Assembly: GCA_037975125.1 (NCBI GenBank)
Contig: CM075857.1
Span: 41,284,436-41,348,435, forward strand
Source: Latrodectus hesperus
Lineage: Eukaryota; Arthropoda; Arachnida; Araneae; Theridiidae
Direction of reading: 5' to 3'
DNA length: 64,000 nucleotides
The notes below the pieces were generated by a model. That model was not told the origin of the DNA. It did not search any database and worked only from the letters and a program-made list of their open reading frames with translations. Position 1 is the stretch's first letter. The number at the start of each line of letters is the position of its first letter. Below are positions 1 through 11,235 of this stretch, one piece after another. Both the position numbers and the translations under genes were made by a program.

Positions 1-210
1 TAACTCAAAGAGTTCAAACAATTGAAAAGGAATAACAAAAATATTAAATTTTTTTATAATTTGCCATTTTTTTTCAAAGAAAGGCTTTTACCAGTACAAA
101 TAACAATACTTGGAATTCCTGATTGTTCTTAGAAATTATTTCTAGTAGACAATTTAATACTGAATGTAGATAATATGGAACATTTTCAATACCATATGCT
201 CAGATTTAGG

Positions 211-390
211 TTTGGTTGGTCATTCAACAGTCATTTTTTGCATACGAAGGCTAATTAGTCAAGGACCCCTGTGGTTTATAAAGTGGATTCCAAACAACTG
301 CAAACATTCAAGCCTAAGCTGGGATTCAAACCCATGAACTGTTGAACCAAAGTCAAGAGCGCTAACCTTTCGACTACCAGTTTGGCAACA
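211..390 (-). repeat. tRNA-derived SINE, family A, copy 1
   Basis: First of several copies of one repeat. The plus strand shows a head like GGTCATTCAACAGTCATTTT, then GCTAATTAG, AAAGTGGATTCC, then GGGATTCAAACCCATGAACT. The last block is the reverse complement of a tRNA-type pol III B box (GGTTCGAATCC-like), so the promoter side reads on the minus strand. The family is named here only from its repeated occurrence in the window; the library name is unknown to me. Confidence 0.75.
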
Positions 391-440
391 TATACTCAGA
401 TATATTTATAAAATAATTAGTCATGACAATTTAGTTTTAC

Positions 441-790
441 TTGTTACTCAATGGTCATTTGTTATACAGGTGGGCTATTTAATCAGAAACTAAGATTTAA
501 AGTGAATGCAGAACCACTACAAACATCCATTTCCCAATGTTTCTTTTTTTTTTTTGTTAATAAACAATAATTTCTAGCACAATAGCTAATTAGACTGGAA
601 CCTACAGTTTAAAGTGCTTTTCAAACCACTACAAACATCCAAGTCTAAAGTGGGAATTGAACGCACAAATAGTTGAACCCAAGGTATGAGCACCAACCAT
701 TTGATTGCCAGTTTGATAGGGAATCGAGCCTACAAACTGATGAACTGAAAGTCAGAACACTAAAATTCAACAGCTGCTAACTTGACAACT
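441..790 (-). repeat. Stacked fragments of SINE family A
   Basis: At least three partial copies follow one another: 441-528 (head and the AACCACTACAAACATCC block), about 556-715 (GCTAATTAG through the B-box block) and about 716-790 (a tail with AATCGAGCC and GATGAACTGAA). Together with copy 1 this makes a 580-bp cluster of one SINE family in one orientation, probably from insertion of copies into or next to older copies. Confidence 0.6.
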
Positions 791-1988
791 GTCAAGACTA
801 AGAATATATATATATATATATAAACATAGGTAGATTCTACAATGAAATTCTCTGCATAGTCTTAGAAAAAATTACAAATGGTATTATACATACATTTAAG
901 TATATATAAGAAATAATGGCAAGTAAAATAAATAATCTTATACAGAGTTTAGTCCTGTCACCATTTTAAGGTATCTGACTATTAGGTTCCATAATAATTA
1001 TCTTTCAAATAAAATATGTATTTTATTTCAAGGATATAATAATAATATCATGATTAATAATGAAATTGGCTGTAGGGATGCTAATATGTTAGTACTACAA
1101 AATTACTTTTAATTTTATATATATATATATAATTACTTTAATTAAAATTATTGACTTTCTTGAATAATACTATGAAAAAGGATAAAATATATTTCATGAG
1201 ATGTCTTATCAAAACATGAAAAGAAAAAATATAAATCACTCATTCAAAAACATTTAAGATAAAACATTAAATTTATTTTGAAATGGTGTGTTTCATCAAT
1301 ATATGCGATGTTTTATCATACTTTTTCATGAAAATACAGTGTAAACTACAATAATGGAGAAAATTTTTACTGATCAATTATACGCAATTCCATTACTGAA
1401 AATTTCAGGTAATTTTGAATTTTGTTCTTCAATATTTTTTTTAACATGAATCATATTCTTCAGCATTAGATATTACAAATTGTTTAAATCAATAAGCATT
1501 TAAAATTTAAGCTTAAGAGTTTCTGTGTTTGATTGTAAGAAAAAATTATTTATATCCTAAATTTTACATTTAAAATGCGATGAATATCGAACATTCAATG
1601 TTTTTAAATATCGTTATTTAAAAGTTTCGTTTTCGACAACCATTCCGATTTTAGAAAAATAAATAAATAAACAAATAAAAATAAAAGACATAAGCACTTT
1701 GGTATCAGCATACTTTAGTTAATTCGCAATGAAAATTTAAAATTTTATAAATGGTATCTTCAGATCGCGCTTACTTATAAAGAGGATGTTGGAAAAAAAA
1801 TAGTAAAAACTCTTAAAAATAACAAACTAGAATGATACACGACTAACAATCGATCGTTTTATACCCTGACATACTACTTTTGTGTTCAATTTAGAGATTT
1901 CAAACTGTCAAACAAGCACAGGAAAAAAGAAACAGGTTACATACCGTTTATTATTTCGCCCGTCAAAGTTAATCCCAAAAACAGATGC
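791..1988. other. AT-rich DNA, nothing recognised
   Basis: No exon, RNA gene or transposon was recognised. Short TA runs lie at about 802-821 and 1117-1132. Confidence 0.5.
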
Positions 1989-2400
1989 TTGTGCACAATA
2001 ACCGAAGCATACTACTCAGGATCGGAAAATATGATGACTCATAGTTTACAACATTCTATACTTGAAAAGGACATTACACATTGGGCGATCAGAAACTTTC
2101 ACAGATACTTCCTTCAAATCACAGACTTGCGTCTCCAGACAAAATCCATGTGCAAAAACCTACCACAACCTCCGAAACACAACAGACCGCCATCACTAAC
2201 GCCTGTACAGGGTTGCCATATTCAAGGTCGAGTTATCCGGAGTCCAGCACTAAGAGAAAATTGCTCGTAATTGACAGGATGTTTTCGCCAAATTTCTTTC
2301 TGAGAATCTCACTAGTTATTTTTATTCTGAATTTTGCCGCGTTAGAATATCACATTTTTTTTCTTCCCTCTCATTGATTGTTTACAATTACATGCTTAGA
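1989..2400. other. Base-richer block of unknown nature
   Basis: This block is less AT-rich than its surroundings and holds two overlapping plus-strand frames (1989-2270, 93 codons; 2081-2377, 98 codons). Neither translation matches a family I know, and two overlapping frames of similar length argue against coding. It may be an old transposon fragment. From 2401 to 2890 I see only AT-rich DNA. Confidence 0.3.
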
Positions 2401-2887
2401 GTGTGTGGATGTCACCAACTAATGACACTTTAAGGATTAACATTAAAATATGAATGAAATGTCAGAGATAATTAAGTGTTTTACAATACAAAATACGAAA
2501 ATATTTTTTTTTCAATTTTTCTTATAATTTTCGATTTAATATTCTTTTACTAAGCATTAGAATTTTTAAATCTTTGTGTTTTTAAATTCTCCCTTATTTA
2601 TAAATATTAATGAATATAAATTTAACTGAAATTAATTATAAAGAGTATTCCAAATTAAGCTGGAGATTTGTTTTCTCGCTAGCTTATTCCATATTATACA
2701 ATTTTATTATTTTAACAATAAAAGAAAAATTACCATCTTACTAAATTTTTATTTTTATTTTCTTCATAGTAGAGATAAAAGTTTAACAAAATCCTAAGAT
2801 CGGAAGCCAATCATTAATTTAAAAATAAAGAATCCCCAATCATGAAAATATAGTATTATTGTTTGTTGTTTCTGATCTCTGTAGATT

Positions 2888-2890
<3 letters not shown>

Positions 2891-2962
<72 letters not shown>

Positions 2963-2992
2963 CACACACACACACATATATATATATATATG

Positions 2993-3026
<34 letters not shown>
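2891..3026. repeat. Compound microsatellite (TA)n-(CA)n-(TA)n-(TG)n
   Basis: A TA run from 2891 to 2955 is followed by CA dinucleotides, a second short TA run and a TG run to 3026. The frame across it (2863-3048) is only the translation of the dinucleotides. Confidence 0.95.
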
Positions 3027-3028
<2 letters not shown>

Positions 3029-3039
3029 TGTTGTCTTGT

Positions 3040-3260
3040 GCCAGCTAGGCTGTCTATATGGGGTGCGCTACTCCGCTATTCCAACTGAACAGTAATTTGA
3101 CGATAGGTATCTGATTATAGGGTAGGCAAACATTCACAACCCATTCATACAAAGAAAGGACAAAGACAGGAGAGAGAGAGAGAGAAGGTACATCCATGTC
3201 CAAACTGGGATTCGAACCCAGGATCTCCCCATCTGCAGTCAGGCACGCTGACCACTAAAT
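3040..3260 (-). repeat. tRNA-headed SINE, family D, single copy
   Basis: Near 3208-3225 the plus strand has GGGATTCGAACCCAGGATCT, the reverse complement of a near-perfect B box. Further right, CAGGCACGCTGACCACTA mirrors a tRNA A-box region (TAGTGGTCAGCGTGCCTG on the minus strand). The spacing suits a tRNA-derived SINE head on the minus strand with its body running left to the TG array. A (GA)n stretch lies at about 3171-3186. It is not a tRNA gene, since no acceptor stem closes around it. Confidence 0.55.
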
Positions 3261-3820
3261 AGGATATCTTTTTCATATACCAAAACAGGTTTTTGCATGA
3301 AACATTTTTTAATATTAAAAACGAAATTAATTTTTCCCAAAATATTATTGTAAAAATGTAAGCAAAATTTTCACAATAAATTTATTTAAAATTCTTTAAA
3401 ATATCCAGGTCTAATTTAAACTAAAAATTTGCTAAATAAGATGAACCAATTAAATAAAGAATCATTTTGAATTTTGCGTGGGACAGAGAGCAATTTAAGG
3501 GAATAAAATTAAAAAGCATATGTCTTAATCTTGTATAAAAATTTTTTTGAAAGGAATGCACATTTTGTACTTAATCCTATACATAAATTTGAAGTTCCTT
3601 TGCAAGTCCTTAATAAGAAATATTGTACGGAAAATTTTAAATTAAACGTGTAGGTGATTTCATGAAATTTTTTAATACATCGGTCTGCAAAACTTAAGCA
3701 ACAGGTTTATTTATCATCTGATAAACATGAATTTCAGAAATGAGAGACGGTATTTTGTATTTAAGCGATGACGAAAGAATAATTCCGTAAAAATGAATAC
3801 AATGCATATATAGCATGGAA
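3261..3820. other. AT-rich DNA, nothing recognised
   Basis: No gene, repeat or RNA was recognised here. Confidence 0.5.
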
Positions 3821-4600
3821 TTAAATAAAAAAAAACTTTATTGAACTCACAGTATAACGGTGTCTTTTCGTGATATTACAGGAATAAAACCTTGTCTCGA
3901 TCTCTGCCCAAATCAACTGGCCTTGAGCACCTTGTGGCACGGAGTCAATTCTCATCAGTAAAGAGAAAACGATTCTATTGCTGAGTTCTGATGTTCCTTG
4001 CACCACTCTAAACGATGGCCAACTTTCCAAGGACAGCGAGCGAACAGACAACATCCCCAACCTAGGGGATGTTGGAACAGACCACATTTGTGAAGGAGTC
4101 TGGACACAGAATACTTGTCCCTCCGTTGCTGTACACAGTTGCTAAGAAAGTGCGTTAGCTGACTAGTTTCGGGCCCTATTTCCCTAGCAAGACGATTTAT
4201 CAGGCATCCACTCCAGTTATTTTTCTGTGGTAGTCACCATTAATCTTTCTAACAGCCTCATTTATGGTTTGCTTTCTAAGCTCGCGGACATCTTTGTTGG
4301 TTCCGCTTTCTTCAGCTGCACTGGTTACAGTATGTGCTTCCTTCAGTTTTCCGATCGTTTTTGTAAGCGTGTAATCATACAGAGGATTTATTTTAACAAT
4401 ATTTCATGAAAGAACTCACTTGCACTTCCTGGTAATGTTTTTGCATCCTCCTTCAATTGTAGCTTTGAGCTGCGCCAACTTTCTGTAGGCTGCGCGGGCT
4501 CGTTTTGGGTGCACATTTATCGTCTGTGAAATTTTGTTCTTGACGTTCTATTGAATTGCTTGTTCATTGTACTGATAGCAAGAACAATTTGCAATTTCAT
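3821..4600. other. GC-richer block, possible old transposon or pseudogene
   Basis: Base composition is clearly richer in G and C than the flanks. The longest frame is minus strand 3821-4087 (88 codons), and the minus strand just upstream reads interrupted segments such as INRLAREIGPETS. I could not assign it. No exon borders were convincing and no terminal repeats were found. From 4600 to 4830 there is only AT-rich DNA with a T run near 4690. Confidence 0.3.
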
Positions 4601-4829
4601 GGGGTCTGCTTAAAATTCTGTATAAAAATTATTGCAAAAGGCATTCCAGTAATTTTACCACGGAATTAAAAAATAAAAGCCCAAATGCGTTTTTTTTTTT
4701 TTTCCTAAAATGTGCAAACGATTTTTTTTTAAATTGTTAACCGAAATTTTATACATATTCTAAACGAAGCAAATGATTTTATTTTATTTTTAGTTTCGTT
4801 TTTGTTTAAAGCAAACGGATTTTATTTCC

Positions 4830-5905
4830 TCTTTTTAGAAATGGATGCAAGACATTTAGAATTGAATAACGAAATTTGCGATACCATATTGCAGTTGAAC
4901 AAAACAGCTTCAGAAGCAGTTAAACTAATAAAAGAAACTGACAACAAATGTTTTTTTTTTGTGGGATTTATCTGGAAAACTAGCTTATAAGCCTGGACAA
5001 ATAGAGAGTGCTGTGAACGATCGAAATGTTGACACCATCTGCGCAATCTTTCAAGAAAATCAGCGTATATCTTGAGAGGAAATGGTGTATTCAAGTAATA
5101 TTTCGAATACGACGATATTTCCATTATACGCAACAGTTTGTAGTTTCGCCCTGTTTGTTTTTCGTCATGTTTAAATGGGTTCCTCATTATCTTGCTAAAG
5201 AATATATGCAAACGAGAATTCACCAATATTACGAGTAGAAACAGATAGTTCATAATCATCTGAAAGACTAATAATTGGGATGAAATTTTGGTGGCATACT
5301 TTGTCAAATACAAGTGTAGAGACATACATGTTTCTCTACCTCTGGAAAAAAAAAGTTCGATAAATCAAATCTACGGGAAAGATCATGAAGATTATTTTCT
5401 TTGATTGTAAAGAGGTAATCTGTTGGTATGCTGCGCCATCAAAAACTACTGTGAACTGTAAATATCATGTTTAATATTTTTATTATTATCATGACTTTTG
5501 ATTATTTTGTTATTAAAAACTCATTCGCAATGTTTTTTTTTTTTTTTTTTTTTAAAGATATTGAAAAAGCGTTATAAACTTATAAGGAAATGGACATGAC
5601 ATCACAATAATGCTCCACCGCAAATTGTTGCTTCTGTCCAGAAATACCTTAGTTAGTATTAAAAACATGTTGCATATATTTTACAGTTCAGATTTCCCAC
5701 CATGTAATTTTTGGCTGCTTCAGAATGTGTAGGTGATACTCCGTGGCAGAAAATATAATGCAGATTCTGACAATATTTCAGTTTTAGAGGCTTCTTTGAA
5801 GCAATTTCCAAAAAGAAAAACTTTTCTGCTTGTTTTGAAAAATTAGCTAAACATTGGGACGGTTACACATCCTCTAAGAGAATGTATGCAGAAAGTGACT
5901 GATTT
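4830..5905 (+). pseudogene. Decayed mariner transposase (DD34D type)
   Basis: Frame-shifted remnant of a mariner transposase. In order on the plus strand: the N-terminal segment RHLELNNEICDTILQLNK (from 4851), VNDRNVDTICAIFQENQRIS (about 5015), WVPHYLAKEYMQTRI at the end of the helix-turn-helix region (about 5179), KIIFFDCKEVICWY (about 5389), HHNNAPPQIVASVQKYL (about 5600) and SSDFPPCNFWLLQNV (about 5690). Family members normally have HHDNAP and PCDFF, so both visible catalytic aspartates read as asparagine here. A run of about 24 T near 5530 interrupts it. It is inactive. Terminal repeats were not identified. Confidence 0.8.
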
Positions 5906-5909
5906 ATTT

Positions 5910-6954
5910 ATTTATTATTTATTTGCTGCAAATATAACTTCTCATATTTTATAATTTTATTTTGTTTTTATGGAGAGCCCTTTAAATATAATGTTATAGA
6001 AAAGAATTTTCAAAAAATTTCAAAATTTTATCTGAAATTTCAAATAATATTTAATTTCATTTTAATTCCAAATCCTATTGAAAAAGTAAAAACTTTCAGA
6101 TTAAGATAATTAATTGTGCAAATTATTTACGCACTGAATTGGAATTCCTCTTTAGAAAAAATGATTAAATGTCATACTTCTAAGCCTTACTCATACTGTT
6201 GATATTAAAGAGACTTTCTTATGTTAAATTAATTTGATTAATTAGATAAATGATATAGAAAAGATAATAATTTTTTCGTTTGAAAATGGAAGCCTAGAAT
6301 AATTCTCTGCTACTATAATCGGTATTTAAACCAATCGGCATAATCCTTTATTGATTTTATGTTAATATTAGGATTAAGCTAAAATATTATAAATATTAGG
6401 ATTAAGTTCAGAAATTCAACTAAAAATAAAATCTTGTCTTTAAAATACTAAGCACACACTAAAGTATTAACGACTTTAAAATATTACGAATTTTATTATA
6501 TATATATATTCCAATTTGATATTATTTTATTTACCTATCGTTATTTTTTCTTCATTATTTACGAAAAAAATCATAATGAATGATAAAATAATCATTGCTT
6601 CATAAATTGTGTTTTGTAGGTTATTATTTTTATTTCATCATTATTAAAGCGTTAAATTTTATTTATTCTGAACAAATTATTACAAATGCTTTGAAACCCT
6701 ATTCTTAAATATCGATATTGATTCTGATACTGATCGAAATATAAGTAACAATCTTTTAAAACAAATACCTCGATAACGTGCTGATTTCTCTCAAATAAAG
6801 TATATTTTTTTATTTTCAATTGTATGACGTCAAATATAGCATTAATTCATTCTCAATGACGCCCCTTGGAATGCGAATTTACATTTGGAAAAATTTATTT
6901 TGCACAAGGAGAATATTTATAGGCAAATATTAAAAAACGAACATTCAAAATGTA

Positions 6955-6955
<1 letters not shown>
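5910..6955. other. AT-rich DNA, nothing recognised
   Basis: No exon, RNA gene or transposon could be supported. Confidence 0.5.

Positions 6956-6958
<3 letters not shown>

Positions 6959-7048
<90 letters not shown>
6959..7048. repeat. (TA)n microsatellite
   Basis: About 90 bases of uninterrupted TA dinucleotides. The following 1.1 kb (7049-8185) is featureless AT-rich DNA. Confidence 0.95.
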
Positions 7049-7051
<3 letters not shown>

Positions 7052-8189
7052 AGCGAAATGGAATAATCTTGTATTTTCTCATGAAAAAGAAAAAAATTTT
7101 TGAATATAATTTTAAAATTGATTCTCTTATGTAATAGTATAGTTGATTAAAACTTTTATAAATTCTATAAGTTTAAAACTACTTTAAATAACATTTTGTG
7201 ATCCTGAATTATAGCATAAGAGAAATTTCTTTTTAATTAAAGTTAAAATCTTACTAGTTATAAACATAAACAAGGGATAATTTTGGCAAACAATTACTTT
7301 AATATTACTGATACAACTTTTCAGTACAGTTTAAATAAAAAAATATGATATAGAACTGTCATCTTTTTTAAGAAAATATTCCAAAATTATATTTAAAACC
7401 ATCAGAGACAGTTGATTTAAATTAAATTAAAATGTTAAAAAAATAAAATACAAGCGAAATTCTATTTTTTACTTAATTTTAAAGTTGAAAATTTTTAAAT
7501 CATGCTTTTGCAAAGCAGTTGTTTTTGTAGCTAAATAATTATTCACTATCTTTGTGTAGAAAATAGTTCACTTGCATTGAAATACATTATTCAAAGAAAT
7601 ATTTTCAAGATGTAGTTGGAAAACAGTTCAGGTTTGCTAAAGAATGCTTGCAATTTTGAAATTGTTTTAAATTTAAAAATCATTCGGTAAGAAAGGAATT
7701 GAAAATTTTTTTACACTATAAAATAATGTATTTGAAGAGGAAAAATATTATTTTCTAAAATAAAAATGAATAAATGAATAATATAATATAATTAAAAACC
7801 AATTATCAAGAATAGATTAAGTCATTAGATTATTCTATACTTTTCTTTCTTATTTATTTTGCTACCTGCTACAATTTTACATACAAAAACATTCACCATT
7901 CATATTTCATTTCTTTTTTTCTCATTTATCCTATCTACCTTTTTCTTATTTATTTAATTATTATGTTTTATTTTCAATATAAAAGCATGCACATTTCTTA
8001 CTTTTGAATAAAATTTCAAATAATTCATTGGATTCAAATCTCTTAAATATGTTGAGTAATTAAAAGAATATTGAGGAAAAAATATCTTTTTAATTTAACT
8101 TCTTATGTAATTGTGATTTATCCATTTTCATTAGTAATACAGAGAATATTAATATCCGTGTCTCTTTGCACTTTAAAATTCAATTAAAA

Positions 8190-8460
8190 TTATAGCAATG
8201 TAGCCAAAACAGCCCGTGGGTATACAGCTCCGAAAGTGGGTCATCATAATTTAGAGGACGACCAAGCTGAAGGCCTCCTCCCAAATTAGGCCTGTCACCT
8301 CTGAGGTATCATTTCACACGGATGACATTGGTGACCACAACATATTTAATTTGTATCAACTGCCATTAGAAAACACGGCGGATCTACGACTGGATCAGGA
8401 ATCGAACTCACTACCTTCCCATAACGAGAAAGAAAGCCCTAACCAACCAAACCACAATAC
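8190..8460 (-). repeat. tRNA-derived SINE, family B, copy 1
   Basis: The plus strand carries CCTCTGAGGTATCATTTCAC, then a B-box-like GGAATCGAACTCACTACC (reverse sense) and GCCCTAACCAACCAAACCAC, whose reverse complement is the A-box-like GTTTGGTTGGTTAGGGC. The same block order occurs in reverse at 10015-10240 and in this orientation at 19765-20025. The tRNA-like head ends right at the TA array that begins at 8475. Confidence 0.75.
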
Positions 8461-8471
8461 GTACGCATGCA

Positions 8472-8474
<3 letters not shown>

Positions 8475-8552
<78 letters not shown>
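8475..8552. repeat. (TA)n microsatellite
   Basis: TA dinucleotides, joined to the SINE head on the left by a short GCATGCATGC linker. Confidence 0.95.
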
Positions 8553-8556
<4 letters not shown>

Positions 8557-8640
8557 AACTATTGTTCAATAGAAGAATGCAAAATTCTTATAAATTTACT
8601 GAGAGATCAGGTTATTTACACTACAATATAAAAGGCAAAA

Positions 8641-8671
<31 letters not shown>

Positions 8672-9500
8672 TAAATAAATAGGTATCATACGGCGAAGTA
8701 GATATTTAAAAAAAAGAATACACGTTTACCTTACGAAAAACATAAAATTACATTATATGAAAAACGAACAATGCAACAGAAAAAGCATAAAAATGCATAT
8801 CTATATTTTTAGTCTAAATTCTAATTTATTTGAAATTTTTGGGGAGGTTCTATTTTATTCAAATAATGCACGCTCAAAAATCCATAGTACTTAAAAAAAA
8901 TATAAAGAATTTTATTCTCTTGCGAGTAAATAAATCATGTCGAAGTGCGCTGCTACAGAAATTGTTACACGTTTTATTGTTTTCCTTTATTTTTAAAATT
9001 TCATATAAATGACGAAATTTTCCCAACGAAAAAGCTTCGAGAAATAAGAAAGAGCCCATGAACTGTGTAGGATTAAAGCATGACAACTATCGAAATAGAT
9101 TATTTCTAGAAAATTTTCTCCATTGCTTATAGCAATATTATTTATAATTTATAAATGTAAAATTTATATATATTCTGGTTATTACTTAAAATTGTAACGG
9201 ATTTCCTTTAAAAAGCACCGACTTCATCAATCAAAATTTTTTTATTTGTTTTAAATTTTTAAATGACGTTTTGTATCGTTATTCTAAATCCCCAAATATT
9301 TATTTAATCTTTAATTAATTAATTTTTATTTTAATATAAATCCCCAAATATATTATTTAACTTCTTTTAATTCAGGAATATTTTAACATTCGCCAAATAT
9401 ATTAAATACTTAATATATTTATAATAGAGTAAAATATTAAATATTTTAAGCGAGTTTGGAAGCATTTAACTGCATTGGGATTAACTCATTAGATAAAATT
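8553..9500. other. AT-rich DNA with (TAAA)n/(TAA)n run
   Basis: A simple TAAA/TAA repeat lies at about 8640-8682. Overlapping opposite-strand frames at 8830-9086 look like chance. Nothing else was recognised. Confidence 0.5.
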
Positions 9501-9505
9501 CTAAA

Positions 9506-9754
9506 GTGAATGAAACTTTTGTGTGTAGGGGTGCCCAGTACCGTGCAAGCCTTTTAAGGAGAAGAGGAAGAACTATATTCACAAAGCAAGATATCGAAAC
9601 GCAAGTCGTAATGATCTTGTCAAATGACGAGATCGACGAACAAATATTTCCTCTCTACGTCTGGCGCTTTTGGTCCTCATTACATCAAAAGAATTTTCAA
9701 TCTTCCGAATATTTAACTTACATTGTCCTTCCCTTCACTGTGACAATTGATTGA
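9506..9754 (+). other. Unassigned 82-codon frame in a GC-richer patch
   Basis: The frame contains LLRRRGRTIFTKQDIETQVV and is less AT-rich than its surroundings. No splice sites, family match or repeat ends were recognised. It could be a transposon fragment or chance. From 9760 to 10015 nothing is recognised. Confidence 0.2.
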
Positions 9755-10014
9755 ATCGAAGAAAATCAAGCAAGATAATTTCCTAAATCCGTCAAGTCAC
9801 AACTAGCACATGAGAATCGTTTTTTTAAATGTATACCCGAAGGCAATGGTGGCTGATTTTGGTGCTCAAGAAAGAATGTGCTTGGATTCTTTATTTAACT
9901 CAAACCTCACACTTGGTAAGAATATAAAAATAGAAAAAGTCCACCCTTTTAGTTTAAAAGCATTATTAATAGTTAATACGCTGTACTCTATTTCTCATCA
10001 ATCGTTAAATACAT

Positions 10015-10240
10015 CTTCAATGTGGCTTGGTTGGTTAAGGCGTTCATTCTTTATATGGGAAGGGAGAGAATTCAAACCCCGGCCCCATTCGATGATCCGT
10101 CATATTCACTAAAGGCGACTGCAGCATATTAAATATGCCATGGTCGCAATGTCCTCCATGTGAAATGATACCTCTGGGGATGGCAGGACAAGTCTGGGAG
10201 TCTTCTGCTTGGTCACTGCTTCTAAATTACGAAAACCCAA
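10015..10240 (+). repeat. tRNA-derived SINE, family B, copy 2 (promoter strand +)
   Basis: Reads TGGCTTGGTTGGTTAAGGCG near 10024, a good tRNA A box, then GAGAATTCAAACCCCGG as a B-box-like block about 45 bases later, and then GAAATGATACCTCTGGGG, the reverse complement of the block in the copies at 8190 and 19765. This copy shows that family B is headed by a tRNA. Confidence 0.75.
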
Positions 10241-10615
10241 TTTTGACTTACATCTGGAGGGAGAGGAAATTTTTTCTCCAGACCATTACACCCATGGTAA
10301 CTGCTCAACGACCGACCACAGGACTTTCGATTTCACAGATTAAACGAGCACGTTGAGTCCAACATTCATGCGACAAACAGCTTTCAAGGATCACTAATGA
10401 CTTTTAAATGAATGCCTTGTGCTGCTCCAACTAGATTTATTTGATTTGCATAGAATATCAGCGCGTGACTTCAAGCATGCAAATGCCTCTTCAGTGAAAA
10501 GTTTTGCTATGCTTACCTACATGCATTGCTCTTCTTTAGATTACGTCTAAAATTGAGATCTATATAATTCGAAGCTTACTTTTACTTGTGCTTTGGTTTT
10601 GCTATAATTAGGAAA
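10241..10615. other. Unclassified repeat-like sequence
   Basis: Moderately complex sequence follows the SINE (for example GGTAACTGCTCAACGACC near 10297). It may be a further SINE or LINE tail. No second copy was found in the window, so the class stays open. Confidence 0.25.
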
Positions 10616-10618
10616 TGG

Positions 10619-10619
<1 letters not shown>

Positions 10620-10687
<68 letters not shown>
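10620..10687. repeat. (TA)n microsatellite
   Basis: Uninterrupted TA dinucleotides. The right end touches the tRNA-like head of the next SINE. Confidence 0.95.
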
Positions 10688-10688
<1 letters not shown>

Positions 10689-11000
10689 CTCCTGGTAACC
10701 CGGTGTCGCAGTGCTAACATTTCGCATTCCACACACACGATCTCAAGTGCTTTACCCTCGGACTAGTCAATGTCGACTCAGCCTTTCATCCCTTAAATGG
10801 TTCGATAAACCTGAGTACCAAGCATGCTTGAAAACTAAACACTGGAGGTTTTGCATTAGGCTAACCACCTAAGTGGGACAACAGTGCTTTGCACCATAGA
10901 GCACTCAGTGAAAAAAACAGATATGGGCACTATAAGTCTTGCCCCCCCCCTCCGATGGATTGTTGATGATTGAAGATGAAATTTTTGAAATATATAGATC
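10688..11000 (+). repeat. tRNA-headed SINE, family C, single copy
   Basis: Starts with GGTAACCCGGTGTCGCAGTG, an A-box-like tRNA sequence, and CGATCTCAAGTG where a B box is expected. A moderately complex body and a C run (about 10942-10951) follow. Only one copy is present, so the call rests on the head alone. Confidence 0.45.
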
Positions 11001-11021
11001 CTTGCTGTTAATAATTTTAAC

Positions 11022-11026
<5 letters not shown>

Positions 11027-11104
<78 letters not shown>
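11027..11104. repeat. (TA)n microsatellite left of the large inverted repeat
   Basis: About 78 bases of TA. It lies outside the left arm of the palindrome, and a second TA array (12215-12280) lies outside the right arm. Confidence 0.95.
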
Positions 11105-11107
<3 letters not shown>

Positions 11108-11235
11108 AATATAAAGAAAAGACATATATAAATATAAAGTAATATATACAATACTGAAAATATAATGTTGGAACTACAAAGCATAATAAGAAATCTAGCC
11201 AGCGCAAAAGCAGCTAAGAGAAAGATTTGCCTATA

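Noticed and set aside
2863..3048. 61-codon frame of alternating Tyr/Ile and Val/Cys
   Set aside because: It is only the translation of TA and TG microsatellites; the same holds for frames across 8475-8552, 10620-10687, 11027-11104 and 12215-12280.
3200..3260. Possible tRNA gene on the minus strand
   Set aside because: The B box is near-perfect, but there is no acceptor stem and the body continues as repeat-like DNA, so it is treated as a SINE head.
4822..5325. 167-codon minus-strand frame
   Set aside because: It is antisense to the recognisable mariner transposase remnant and has no splice context or family features.
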